DNA of 31,397 bases from Bacteroidota bacterium (GTDB taxonomy: Bacteria > Bacteroidota > Bacteroidia > Flavobacteriales_F > PHOS-HE28). The notes below the pieces were generated by a model that saw only the letters and a list, made by a program, of their open reading frames with translations, had not been told where the DNA came from and ran no database searches. The DNA is taken from assembly GCA_023412755.1 (NCBI GenBank), contig JAEZCB010000154.1, forward strand, positions 1-31,397. Reading direction: 5' to 3'. Shown here piece after piece: positions 23,038-31,359 of this stretch (position 1 is the first letter of the stretch; every line of letters begins with the position of its first letter). Made by a program: the position numbers and the translations under genes.

Positions 23038-25662
23038 ATGACATCCCGCGATATCCGACAGAAATTCCTTGATCACTTTGAGAAGCGCGGCCATGTGATC
23101 GTGCCGAGCGCTCCCATGGTGATCAAAGATGATCCCACGCTGATGTTCACCAATGCGGGCATGAACCAGTTCAAGGACCTGTTCCTGGGCAACCGGCCGG
23201 CGAAGCACAGGCGCATAGCGGATACGCAGAAATGCCTTCGCGTTTCCGGCAAGCACAACGATCTGGAGGAGGTGGGTATCGATACCTATCACCACACCAT
23301 GTTCGAGATGCTCGGCAACTGGAGTTTTGGAGATTATTTCAAGAAGGAGGCGATCCAGTGGGCGTGGGAACTCTTGGTGGAGGAGTATCGGATCGATGTG
23401 AAGGATATCTACGTCACGTATTTCGGCGGTGATGAGAAGGATGGCCTGCCGGCGGATGAAGAGACCCGTGGATTATGGTCGAAATATCTGCCCGAAGACC
23501 GGATCCTTCCATTCACCCGCAAGGATAATTTCTGGGAGATGGGGGACACTGGTCCGTGCGGGCCATGTACGGAGATCCATGTGGATGTGCGTTCCGCTGA
23601 AGAAAAGGAACAGGAGCCGGGACATGGTCTTGTGAATCGGGATCACCCGCAGGTGATCGAGATCTGGAACAATGTGTTCATGCAATTCGAGCGTAGGTCC
23701 GATGGTTCACTTGTGACATTGCCTGCCCAGCATGTGGATACCGGCATGGGCTTCGAGCGCTTGTGCATGGTATTGCAAGGCAAGCGCAGCAACTACGACA
23801 CCGATGTCTTTCAGCCGTTGATCCAGGCGATCGCCAAGATGAGCGGGAAGAAATATGGTGGACAGAACGAGAAGAGCGACATCGCCATGCGCGTGATCGC
23901 CGATCATCTGCGCGCGATCGCTTTCGCCATTGCAGATGGACAGTTGCCGAGCAACACGGGCGCCGGTTATGTCATTCGCCGTATCCTGCGGCGGGCGGTG
24001 CGTTACGGCTACAGTTTTCTTGGGTTGGATGAGCCGTTCATGCATTCGTTGATCCCTGTTCTTTCCGATCAAATGGGCGATCAGTTCCCTGAGTTGCGTA
24101 CGCAGCAACAATTGATCGGAAGTGTGGTGCAGGAGGAGGAGAAGGCCTTCCTGCGCACTTTGGAACAAGGCACCAAGCGACTGGAGGCCGCACTGGCCGG
24201 TAGCGCCGGTACCTTGGCAGGGGACAAGGCCTTCGAGCTATTCGACACCTACGGCTTCCCGATCGATCTTACCCAGCTCATGGCACGGGAGCAAGGTCGT
24301 GAGGTGGATATGAATGGCTTCGAGGCCGAACTCCGGAAACAGAAGGAGCGCAGCCGTGCCGCAACTGCCGTTTCCACCGGTGATTGGGTGGAACTGGGGC
24401 AGGGGGAGACGGAGTTCATCGGCCATGACCTACTCTCTTGCGAAGCGAAGATCCTGCGTTATCGCAAGGTCAGTGGCAAGGGCGGTGATCAATTCCAGAT
24501 CGTGCTGGACAAAACACCGTTCTACCCTGAAGGTGGTGGCCAGGTGGGTGATACCGGCTGGTTGATCCCACGCAGTACCGCAGAAGGGGCAGAGCGTATC
24601 GAAGTGGTCGATACCAAGCGCGAGAACCAGCTGATCATCCATTTCACCAGGGAACTTCCCAGCGATGTTTCCGTCCCATGCACCGCGCAGGTGGATGAGA
24701 AGCGCAGGCGGCTCATCATGTGCAACCATACCGCCACGCACCTGTTGCATCATGCGTTGCGCAAGCATCTGGGCTCGCATGTGGAGCAGAAAGGGTCATT
24801 GGTGGCACCGGACAGGTTGCGTTTCGACATCAGCCACTACGCGAAAGTGTCCCCGGAAGAGCTCGTCATGATCGAGCGGGAAGTGAGCGATATGGTCTCC
24901 GGTGATATCCCATTCGAAGAACATCGTGATATGCCCATGGAACAAGCAAAAGCGATGGGTGCCATGGCATTATTCGGAGAGAAGTACGGCGATGCGGTGC
25001 GTGTTGTGAAGTTCGGGCCGAGCGTGGAACTCTGTGGCGGTACCCATGTGCCCCGCACCGGGGTCATCGGCCCGTTCAAGATCGTGAATGAAAGTGCGCT
25101 GGCCGCAGGGGTGCGCCGTATCGAAGCTGTTACAAGCGTGGCCGCGGAACACATGATCGCTGAGAAGTTGGACAAGTTGCAGGCCATCACATCGCTGTTG
25201 AAGACCGACGATGTGGTAACGGCTGTGAAACTTCTGTTGGAGAAGAAGGCGGCTTTGGAGAAAGAGTTGGAACAGGCCTCGAAAGAACGGTCACAGCGCC
25301 TGGCCCAGGAACTGCCGCAGCGGGCCGAGCCCTTCAAGGAAGGTCTCTCCGTGCTGGTGGATCGGGTAGATCTGCCGGCCCAAGGCTTGAAGGAACTCGG
25401 CCAGTTGCTGCGTGGATCCGCGCCAGGTCTTGCATTCGTAGCTGCCTCCGTGCAGGATGGCCGGCCCCTTCTGGCGGTGTCACTCGGAAAGCGATTCGTT
25501 GAGGCCACAGGTGCATCCGCGATCGAGCTGATCAAACGCATGGCCCCGGAGATCAAGGGTGGCGGCGGCGGGCAGCCGGAATTCGCTACCGCCGGCGGCA
25601 AGGATCCTTCAGGTGTTGGGAAGGCGCTTGATCTGGCCAGGGAACATTTTTCCAGCCTGTGA
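23038..25662 (+). CDS. alaS: Alanine-tRNA ligase
   Basis: Charges tRNA-Ala with alanine. The 874-residue protein has the standard order: class II catalytic domain (TNAGMNQFKDLFLG, GDTGPCGPCTEIH), tRNA recognition domain, editing domain with zinc ligands in His564-TAT-His568 and Cys666-GGTH-670, a coiled region and a C-terminal DHHA1 domain (GGGGGQPEFATAGGKD). The start MTSRDIRQKFLDHF matches the family. The frame is open 23 codons further, but the -7 box lies inside that stretch. The gene is divergent from the DUF6438 lipoprotein and convergent with the DUF5684 gene. Confidence 0.98.
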   Translation: MTSRDIRQKFLDHFEKRGHVIVPSAPMVIKDDPTLMFTNAGMNQFKDLFLGNRPAKHRRIADTQKCLRVSGKHNDLEEVGIDTYHHTMFEMLGNWSFGDYFKKEAIQWAWELLVEEYRIDVKDIYVTYFGGDEKDGLPADEETRGLWSKYLPEDRILPFTRKDNFWEMGDTGPCGPCTEIHVDVRSAEEKEQEPGHGLVNRDHPQVIEIWNNVFMQFERRSDGSLVTLPAQHVDTGMGFERLCMVLQGKRSNYDTDVFQPLIQAIAKMSGKKYGGQNEKSDIAMRVIADHLRAIAFAIADGQLPSNTGAGYVIRRILRRAVRYGYSFLGLDEPFMHSLIPVLSDQMGDQFPELRTQQQLIGSVVQEEEKAFLRTLEQGTKRLEAALAGSAGTLAGDKAFELFDTYGFPIDLTQLMAREQGREVDMNGFEAELRKQKERSRAATAVSTGDWVELGQGETEFIGHDLLSCEAKILRYRKVSGKGGDQFQIVLDKTPFYPEGGGQVGDTGWLIPRSTAEGAERIEVVDTKRENQLIIHFTRELPSDVSVPCTAQVDEKRRRLIMCNHTATHLLHHALRKHLGSHVEQKGSLVAPDRLRFDISHYAKVSPEELVMIEREVSDMVSGDIPFEEHRDMPMEQAKAMGAMALFGEKYGDAVRVVKFGPSVELCGGTHVPRTGVIGPFKIVNESALAAGVRRIEAVTSVAAEHMIAEKLDKLQAITSLLKTDDVVTAVKLLLEKKAALEKELEQASKERSQRLAQELPQRAEPFKEGLSVLVDRVDLPAQGLKELGQLLRGSAPGLAFVAASVQDGRPLLAVSLGKRFVEATGASAIELIKRMAPEIKGGGGGQPEFATAGGKDPSGVGKALDLAREHFSSL

Positions 25663-25673
25663 ACAAAAGAAAA

Positions 25674-25695
25674 AGGCCACCCGATGAGGTGGCCT
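25674..25695. terminator. Terminator between alaS and the DUF5684 gene
   Basis: AGGCCACC (25674-25681) and GGTGGCCT (25688-25695) form a perfect 8-bp stem with a six-base loop. The A-rich bases 25665-25673 give a U tract on the minus-strand transcript, so it mainly terminates the DUF5684 gene and probably also stops alaS. Confidence 0.7.
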
Positions 25696-25714
25696 ATTCA
25701 AAGAAAATCGTTCT

Positions 25715-26164
25715 TCAAGCCATGGATGGTGCCGGTTGCGGCGTAAGCCGGCGCGCGGGTGGCGGGGGTACCTTGCCATATACCGGACCTTGGTACCGTG
25801 TGCTTTCGCTAAGGGCCAGGTTAAGGATATACAAGCCGTTCAGGGCGATCACCAGAACATAGTCCAGCACGCTGCGCTTGCCAAAGCTCTGGCAGACCTC
25901 TATCCAAACCTTCGGTATGAAGTAGAACTGACCGTAGATGGGAATAAGCATCTTCCATCCATCGCGTGCAGGGCGGCCTACGATACGCAGGAATATGATG
26001 ATGTTCCATATGGGCACGAATGCCGCTATGCCAGGCTGTCCTGCCTTTTCATACAAACGCCATTGGGCGAGGGCGGCTATCACGGCCATGAAGCCGAGCA
26101 CGTAGTACAGTGCGAAGCCCATTTGCGCGTACAGCGAATCGTGGAGGTCGATCAAAATGTCCAT
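25715..26164 (-). CDS. DUF5684-like small membrane protein
   Basis: A 149-residue protein with three to four hydrophobic segments (LYYVLGFMAVIAALAQW, IAAFVPIWNIIIFLRIVG, MLIPIYGQFYFIPKVWI, LDYVLVIALNGLYILNLAL). The pattern W-x-L-Y-E-K-A-G-x-P-G followed by P-I-W-N is typical of DUF5684, a module found alone or at the N-terminus of Bacteroidota signal peptidases. There is no peptidase domain here, and the C-terminus is Pro-rich (VPPPPARR). Function unknown. A one-mismatch -7 box (AACCTTTG on minus, 26192-26199) lies 27 bases upstream of the start. Confidence 0.75.
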   Translation of the reverse strand: MDILIDLHDSLYAQMGFALYYVLGFMAVIAALAQWRLYEKAGQPGIAAFVPIWNIIIFLRIVGRPARDGWKMLIPIYGQFYFIPKVWIEVCQSFGKRSVLDYVLVIALNGLYILNLALSESTRYQGPVYGKVPPPPARRLTPQPAPSMA

Positions 26165-26340
26165 GGCTCCAGGTTTTTAGAGGTATAGGACCAAAGGTTC
26201 CGTATGGAAGACGCTGCGCCAGCGGGCAGGTTGCCTGCTTTTTTCTGGAAATTGATGAATATCGGCTGTTCACAACTTTTACGGTGCGTTTTGCGGAAGG
26301 AATGGTGCCCTATTCTTGGGGAAAGGCGCCCTGGTGATCC

Positions 26341-26348
26341 TACTTTTG
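26341..26348 (+). promoter_or_regulatory. -7 box (TACTTTTG) for folK
   Basis: Exact TAnnTTTG ending only six bases before the folK ATG, which implies an almost leaderless transcript. TTG at 26316-26318 is a weak -33 candidate. Confidence 0.55.
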
Positions 26349-26354
26349 CGGCCT

Positions 26355-26831
26355 ATGCCCGAAACGTTATTGCTGCTAGGAGGGAATGTGGGCGATCCCC
26401 CCGCCCTTCTCGGTGAAGCCGAGCGTATGCTGGGTGAACGCATAGGTGTGATCCAAGCCAGAAGCCGGGACCATTGGACAAGACCCTGGGGATTCGAGGA
26501 TGATCGCCTTTTCTTGAACCGGGCGCTGCTCGTGGCAACGGGATCGCCACTGGAAGGGATCCTTGAACAGTGTCTTCAGATCGAGCGGGAATTGGGCCGC
26601 TCGCGCCAATTTTCCCAGGGTTATGAAGCACGAACATTGGACATCGATATCCTCATGCAAGGTAATGTCATCATCGGCCGGCCCGGCCTCCAGGTTCCAC
26701 ACCCGCGCATGCACCTGCGCCAATTCGCCCTGGCCCCAGCCGCCGACATAGTTCCCGAATGGGTGCATCCCATGCTGGGGCAAAGTATACTGCGGCTCCT
26801 TACCGATCTTCGCCGCCAGGGGTATACGTGA
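26355..26831 (+). CDS. folK: 6-hydroxymethyl-7,8-dihydropterin pyrophosphokinase
   Basis: Transfers pyrophosphate from ATP to hydroxymethyldihydropterin in folate synthesis. The 158-residue protein shows the N-terminal LLLLGGNVGDP, the pterin-binding W-G-F-E segment, QIERELGRSR, the metal-binding Asp pair in RTLDIDILMQG, and VPHPRMHLRQFALAPAADI. The start is fixed by the first beta strand; in-frame codons upstream (from 26316) encode no family sequence. The stop shares a base with the deoxynucleoside kinase ATG (TGATG), so they form a coupled pair, an arrangement often seen in Bacteroidota. Confidence 0.95.
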   Translation: MPETLLLLGGNVGDPPALLGEAERMLGERIGVIQARSRDHWTRPWGFEDDRLFLNRALLVATGSPLEGILEQCLQIERELGRSRQFSQGYEARTLDIDILMQGNVIIGRPGLQVPHPRMHLRQFALAPAADIVPEWVHPMLGQSILRLLTDLRRQGYT

Positions 26832-27463
26832 TGTTGGAAGGATATATCGCGCTGGAAGGATTGATCGGCGCCGGAAAGACCACTCTGGCGCGAAGGCTTG
26901 CGGGTGAAGCTGGGTCCAGACTGGTGTTGGAGGAGTTCGAAGAGAACCCATTCCTACCCAGATTCTACGAAGCACCGGACCGCTATGCGTTCTCCGTGGA
27001 GTTGTCCTTTCTGGCCCAGCGCTACCATCAACTCAAGCGCATCACGGATGGTGATCTCTTTAGCGCTTCCACCATCGTGGATTATTCCCTGGGCAAGTCA
27101 CTGGTCTTCGCCAGCGTGACGCTTCCGGAAGATGAGTTCCACCTTTTCCGTGATCTGTACGGCATCATGTACAACGACCTGCCGCGGCCGGAGCTTATCG
27201 TATATCTCTACCTACACATGGATCGTGTGCGGGAACGGATCAGGTCGCGAGGGCGTGGTTATGAACAACGGATCACCACGGAATATCTGGGCCGCCTCCA
27301 GGAACAGTACCTGGACCACCTCCAGAAGCAGGATCGATCGCGGGTGCTCGTTGTGGACCTACAGGACAAGGACCTTTTGCATGATCGGCAGGCGTACGAG
27401 GCCTTGATCGGGGCGATCGATACGACCAAGGACACCATTGGCATGAGGGTCGTTTCCCTCTGA
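26831..27463 (+). CDS. Deoxynucleoside kinase
   Basis: Phosphorylates deoxynucleosides in the salvage pathway. The 210-residue P-loop kinase starts MLEGYIALEG. It shows the Walker A motif GLIGAGKTTLARRL, the VLEEFEENPFLPRFY segment with the catalytic Glu, a probable substrate-site Arg in the following helix, and the LID-like ERIRSRGRGYEQRI. The substrate (dA, dG, dC or dT) cannot be decided from sequence. The open frame extends upstream to 26759 inside folK, but ATG 26831 overlapping the folK stop is the family start. Confidence 0.9.
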   Translation: MLEGYIALEGLIGAGKTTLARRLAGEAGSRLVLEEFEENPFLPRFYEAPDRYAFSVELSFLAQRYHQLKRITDGDLFSASTIVDYSLGKSLVFASVTLPEDEFHLFRDLYGIMYNDLPRPELIVYLYLHMDRVRERIRSRGRGYEQRITTEYLGRLQEQYLDHLQKQDRSRVLVVDLQDKDLLHDRQAYEALIGAIDTTKDTIGMRVVSL

Positions 27464-27525
27464 TGCTCACTGAAGAATGTGGAGAAGTGTTCCATTCTGG
27501 TCCACCGGTTGCTCCAAGGCGTTCA

Positions 27526-27533
27526 TATACTTG
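27526..27533 (+). promoter_or_regulatory. -7-like box (TATACTTG)
   Basis: One mismatch from TAnnTTTG, 32 bases before the OmpA/TPR lipoprotein start. TTG at 27509-27511 could be a -33 element but is closer than usual. Confidence 0.35.
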
Positions 27534-27565
27534 CACCCGAATCCAAGAAACCAAGACGCTAATTC

Positions 27566-29275
27566 ATGGAAAAGCGGCACCTGAAAGGCCCGGGCCTTAT
27601 CGCCATCGCAGCACTGTTACTCAGTGGTTGCGGAGGTTTGGGCAAGATGAATCGCTACGCTGAGAACATCCGCTATACGGTGGACCCCAACCCTTTGATC
27701 GTACAGGGTGATTCGGTAGCGATCAACATCAATGGCAACTTTCCGGGAAAATATTTCCACAGAAAGGCCATGGTGGACCTTACACCCACCCTCATCTACC
27801 CAGGGGGCGAAACTCCGGCACGCACGGTCTCATTCCAAGGTGATAAAGCCGCTGGGAATCATACAGTGGTGCCTTACGAGAGCGGCAAGGCCTTCAACTA
27901 CAGCCATAAAGTGGCCTATACGCCCGCCATGGCCGAAAGCGATCTTGTGGTACGCATCGTAGGCCGCCAGGGTAATAAGGAGCGTGCTTTCGAGGACGTG
28001 AAGATCGCCGATGGTGTAGTTACCACTCCATTCCTGGTACAGGCCGATGATAAGGTGCTGCTGGGCAAGGACCAGTTCCAGCGGATCACCGATCACACGG
28101 AAGAGGCAACCATCCACTATCTGGTGAACTCCAGCGTGGTACGCCCTGCTGAATTGAGGGATGAAGATGTGCGCACGATGGCGGACTTCATCCGTGGATT
28201 CGCGAAGCGCGGTAACATCGAACTTAAGGGCATTACCATCGATGCATGGGCCAGCCCCGAAGGTGAATTGAGCCTCAATGAGAACCTCGCAAATGATCGT
28301 GCGCGCAGCGCCCAGACCTGGTCTCGAGGTGAAATGAATCGCGCCAAGGTGGAGGCCGCCCGTGCGGACGCGTTCTACCAACTTAACCCGCGTGGGGAGG
28401 ACTGGGAAGGTTTCAAGGCCGCCATGCAGCAAAGCGACATCGCCGACCGTGACCTCGTGTTGCGTGTTCTGGAGATGTATCCCGATGTTACCCGTCGCGA
28501 AGCCGAGATCCGGAACATGGCCGCCACTTATGGGGAGATCGCCGAAGAGATCCTGCCCCGCCTGCGCCGGAGTGAGGTACGCCTCAACTACCAGGTAGTG
28601 GGCAAGAGTGACGAGCAGATAGCCGCAATGAGCCGGGATACTCCGGATTCCTTGAATGCGGAGGAACTCCTTTACGCCGGCACCTTGACCCAGGATCTGA
28701 ATGAGCAGTTGCGCATCTATCGTGAGGCCGAAAGGATCTATCCTCAGGACTATCGCGGAGCGAACAATGTGGGATACGTGTTGATGATGCAGAACAAGGT
28801 TGATGAGGCACAGACACAATTCCAAAAGGCCAACAGCATCCAGGACAATCCGGTAAGCACGAACAACCTGGGGGTGGTAGCAAGGCTTAAAGGAGATAAG
28901 AGGCGTGCTGCTGAACTCTTTGAAAAAGCCATGGCTGCTGGTCCGGAAGTGAAGTACAACATGGGTATCGTTAACATCCAGCAGGGTGATTACGGCGCAG
29001 CCAACAGTAACATGAGCGGGCAGAACACGCACAATGCCGCCCTAGCGAAGCTCTTGAGCGGCGATGCGGCCGGTGCCCAGCGGATCCTGGAGCAGAGTCC
29101 GGATAAGGATACTGCCCATGGTCACTACCTCATGGCGATCATCGCAGCACGCCAGAACAATGGTGACATGGTGCGCAGCGAACTGAATGCGGCGATCCAG
29201 AAGGATGAGAGCCTGCGCGAGAAGGCGCTGAAGGATCTCGAATTCCGTGACCACAAAGGTCAGTTGGGTATCTGA
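27566..29275 (+). CDS. OmpA-like and TPR-containing lipoprotein
   Basis: A 569-residue predicted lipoprotein: the signal sequence ends ALLLSGC with lipidated Cys22. Residues about 30-170 are a beta-rich region with no recognised family. Residues about 180-340 resemble an interrupted OmpA-like peptidoglycan-binding domain (IHYLVNSS, then IDAWASPEGELSLNENLANDRARS). Residues about 365-530 form several tetratricopeptide repeats (AQTQFQKANSIQDNPVSTNNLGVVARLKGDKRRAAELFEKA). This combination suggests an envelope scaffold anchored in the outer membrane and contacting peptidoglycan, though that is inferred. It is followed by a textbook terminator and is probably monocistronic. Confidence 0.85.
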   Translation: MEKRHLKGPGLIAIAALLLSGCGGLGKMNRYAENIRYTVDPNPLIVQGDSVAININGNFPGKYFHRKAMVDLTPTLIYPGGETPARTVSFQGDKAAGNHTVVPYESGKAFNYSHKVAYTPAMAESDLVVRIVGRQGNKERAFEDVKIADGVVTTPFLVQADDKVLLGKDQFQRITDHTEEATIHYLVNSSVVRPAELRDEDVRTMADFIRGFAKRGNIELKGITIDAWASPEGELSLNENLANDRARSAQTWSRGEMNRAKVEAARADAFYQLNPRGEDWEGFKAAMQQSDIADRDLVLRVLEMYPDVTRREAEIRNMAATYGEIAEEILPRLRRSEVRLNYQVVGKSDEQIAAMSRDTPDSLNAEELLYAGTLTQDLNEQLRIYREAERIYPQDYRGANNVGYVLMMQNKVDEAQTQFQKANSIQDNPVSTNNLGVVARLKGDKRRAAELFEKAMAAGPEVKYNMGIVNIQQGDYGAANSNMSGQNTHNAALAKLLSGDAAGAQRILEQSPDKDTAHGHYLMAIIAARQNNGDMVRSELNAAIQKDESLREKALKDLEFRDHKGQLGI

Positions 29276-29297
29276 GGGATCAAGCTTTGCACTCACG

Positions 29298-29330
29298 GGG
29301 CCGCTCGCTTGAGCGGCCCTTTTCTTTTTT
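29298..29330 (+). terminator. Rho-independent terminator
   Basis: GGGCCGCTC (29298-29306) pairs perfectly with GAGCGGCCC (29311-29319), loop GCTT, followed by TTTTCTTTTTT at 29320-29330. It ends the OmpA/TPR lipoprotein transcript. Confidence 0.92.
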
Positions 29331-29677
29331 AAGACCCGGAACGCTGGAGAGGTGATCTCTCAGAAGAACTTATTCAACAGGCTGTCCTTTGTTGGAAGGG
29401 CCGTGGGTTTTGAATGAACCCATTACCCGATCCATTCGACCGAACAGGTATCATTACTTCTTGATATCGCTGGCCGATGAATGTTCCGCATCTCATCGCA
29501 TTGCCCAACAGCCAGAGCATGGGTCCGTCCTCTCATGTGAAAGCCGCCCGGCATGTGGAGACGCATGCGTTGAGGTGGCCAGGTCCAGAAAAGATCCGGA
29601 GGTCATGGGTCCAAGCCTTACCGGAGGGTCATTTTGGTGAATGAGCCATCACAGGATGTCGGCTATGCCCAAATAAA
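29331..29677. other. Intergenic region without a supported gene
   Basis: About 350 bases between two terminators facing each other. One 83-codon plus-strand frame (29389-29640) lacks a promoter box, signal or recognisable motif and has an irregular composition. On the minus strand a short frame ending LPTKDSLLNKFF (stop at about 29360) resembles the tail of a protein but is bounded by a stop 20 codons earlier. The region could be decayed coding sequence. Confidence 0.4.
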
Positions 29678-29699
29678 GAAGGGCCCCTGAGAGCCCTTC
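29678..29699 (-). terminator. Terminator of the DUF6089 gene
   Basis: GAAGGGC (29678-29684) pairs with GCCCTTC (29693-29699). On the minus strand the stem is followed by TTTATTTG. It begins 23 bases past the DUF6089 stop codon. Confidence 0.75.
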
Positions 29700-29722
29700 C
29701 ACAAAATTCGGTGGCGCTGATC

Positions 29723-30697
29723 CTAGAAGACGATCTTCTGCCTGCGGATGCGTGCCCGGTACTTTTTCGAGCCGCTGCGGTACTTGAAGATCTTGTAGTG
29801 TGCATTCACAGTGACGAAGAGGTACGCGTCAAGATCATCCGGATCACCACGTTGCTGCCCAGTGGCGGTGGGGTTGATGCCAAGATCATAGATCGGCCCC
29901 ACACCGATGCTCGGATCAGCAAGGTAGGCGGCCATGTCGCCATTCACTTCACGGATAACCTCGTTGTCATAATACACTGTACTCACATCATCGATGTAAT
30001 CCGTAAAGGTCTTGGTGTATTGCAATTCCAGCCCCATGCTCCATTGTTTGCTAAAGGCTTTCCTGATACCGAAACCCAACGGGATGCACACCCCTATGTT
30101 GTTGTATTCTTCAGGACCACCCGGTAATCCCTGGCCCTCGGTGCGCAATGGACGAAGGGGCACCCATGCATTGTTGAACTGCGCATGCGGTTCGAAGTAG
30201 AAGGCACCGATCCCAGCGAAGAAGTACAAACCAACACGGCTGCTCTTTGTTCCTTTTACCCCGCGAAGATCATATACATGGCCGAGCTCCTCCCGATAGA
30301 GGTGCAACTCGTACCGCAGAGAAGCTTCGATCACATCACTTCTAAAGTGGAGGTTCCGGTTGTTGCGGAAGATCTCCTGGGTCAGGTTGTCATTGCCAGC
30401 AAGGATCCCATAGGTGATGCCCAGACGAAGCGATTGCTTTCTCCTGATGTAATACCGGTAGCCGATGCTTGCGGCAGGCCGGGTCTGGCTCATCTCAAGA
30501 TCCCAGATGAATGGTGAACCGATCTGGTTGCGGCCCCCCAGTTCACCCAGGAAGTTGGAGATCCCGAATGCGACGTTGATCTCATTCCGGTTGGTCTTCC
30601 AATATGTGGACTGCCGAAAATATTGGGCTGTCACCGGAATGGAGAGGATCCCCAGCAGGACCGTAAGGAGAAGGGAACGCTTCGTGTGCTTGAGCAT
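29723..30697 (-). CDS. DUF6089 family outer-membrane beta-barrel protein
   Basis: A 324-residue protein with a signal peptide (SLLLTVLLGILSIPVTAQ). The mature part consists of amphipathic beta strands, as in small outer-membrane barrels. Family markers are NEINVAFGISNFLGELGG, LTQEIFRNNRNLHFRSDVIEA and VGLYFFAGIGAFYFEPHAQ. Members are usually Bacteroidota-specific and of unknown role. The frame continues 53 codons upstream, but ATG 30697 gives a proper signal peptide and lies 18 bases from an exact -7 box. The C-terminus is basic (KKYRARIRRQKIVF). The TrmH-like gene lies upstream on the same strand. Confidence 0.9.
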   Translation of the reverse strand: MLKHTKRSLLLTVLLGILSIPVTAQYFRQSTYWKTNRNEINVAFGISNFLGELGGRNQIGSPFIWDLEMSQTRPAASIGYRYYIRRKQSLRLGITYGILAGNDNLTQEIFRNNRNLHFRSDVIEASLRYELHLYREELGHVYDLRGVKGTKSSRVGLYFFAGIGAFYFEPHAQFNNAWVPLRPLRTEGQGLPGGPEEYNNIGVCIPLGFGIRKAFSKQWSMGLELQYTKTFTDYIDDVSTVYYDNEVIREVNGDMAAYLADPSIGVGPIYDLGINPTATGQQRGDPDDLDAYLFVTVNAHYKIFKYRSGSKKYRARIRRQKIVF

Positions 30698-30715
30698 GCG
30701 GTCACCGGATGCAGC

Positions 30716-30723
30716 CAAATATA
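30716..30723 (-). promoter_or_regulatory. -7 box (TATATTTG on minus) for the DUF6089 gene
   Basis: CAAATATA on the plus strand is an exact TAnnTTTG on the minus strand, 18 bases before ATG 30697. It fixes the start and indicates transcription separate from the methyltransferase gene. Confidence 0.6.
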
Positions 30724-30819
30724 GGAGGTTTGGATGACGCGGCCCAGGGAAGACCCTAATGTGCATATGCATAAGACCGTGGTGGAGACCAGGGGTTGCC
30801 TCCAGCGGCGGGGAAGATG

Positions 30820-31359
30820 TCACTTCAGGGGATGGTGACCCATGACCAGCCACCACAGCACGATCCCAGCGCAGACGGACACATTCAAGGAATGCTTGGA
30901 GCCGAATTGTGGGATCACGATGCAGGCATCGCAGGCTTGGATGACATGATCCGAGACCCCGGAGAGTTCGTTCCCCAACACAATGGCCACCGGCCCATCC
31001 GGCACCACTACCTCATGAAGTGGTTTGGCAAGCATGGTCTGTTCAACGGCGAAGACGGTGTGCCCCTGCGCTTTGAGCTGCAGTACCCTTGCCACCGTAT
31101 CCATGTGCTGCTCCCAGGGCACGGTGGAAGTGGCACCCAACGCCGTTTTTTCGATCTCCCGATGGGGTGGGCAGGGCGTGAAGCCACAGAGGTCCAGTCC
31201 GGCGATACCGAATGCATCGGCGGAACGGAAGATGGAACCTACGTTATGGCGGCTGCGCACATCATCCAGCAGCACCCGCACGGCATGTACAGGCACATGC
31301 TTCTCTGGAGGCACCCGTTGCAATTCATCCATGGTCGATCGGCGGTCTCCTGCGGGCAT
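30820..31359 (-). CDS. TrmH/SpoU-family RNA 2'-O-methyltransferase
   Basis: A SAM-dependent SPOUT-class enzyme methylating ribose in tRNA or rRNA. The 179-residue protein has the three family motifs: motif 1 VRSRHNVGSIFRSADAFG with the catalytic Arg, motif 2 AIVLGNELSGVSD, and motif 3 CIVIPQFGSKHSLNVSVCAGI. There is no N-terminal RNA-binding extension, so it is a minimal domain of the TrmH type; the target nucleotide is undetermined. The start 31359 (MPAGDRRSTMDEL) is used because relatives begin a few residues before MDEL; ATG 31332 is the alternative. The 38 bases to the window edge hold no gene I can see. Confidence 0.93.
   Translation of the reverse strand: MPAGDRRSTMDELQRVPPEKHVPVHAVRVLLDDVRSRHNVGSIFRSADAFGIAGLDLCGFTPCPPHREIEKTALGATSTVPWEQHMDTVARVLQLKAQGHTVFAVEQTMLAKPLHEVVVPDGPVAIVLGNELSGVSDHVIQACDACIVIPQFGSKHSLNVSVCAGIVLWWLVMGHHPLK

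Noticed and set aside
27830..29032. 400-codon minus-strand open frame opposite the OmpA/TPR lipoprotein
   Set aside because: No recognisable domain; antisense to a gene with a clear lipobox, TPR repeats, and a terminator in the right place.
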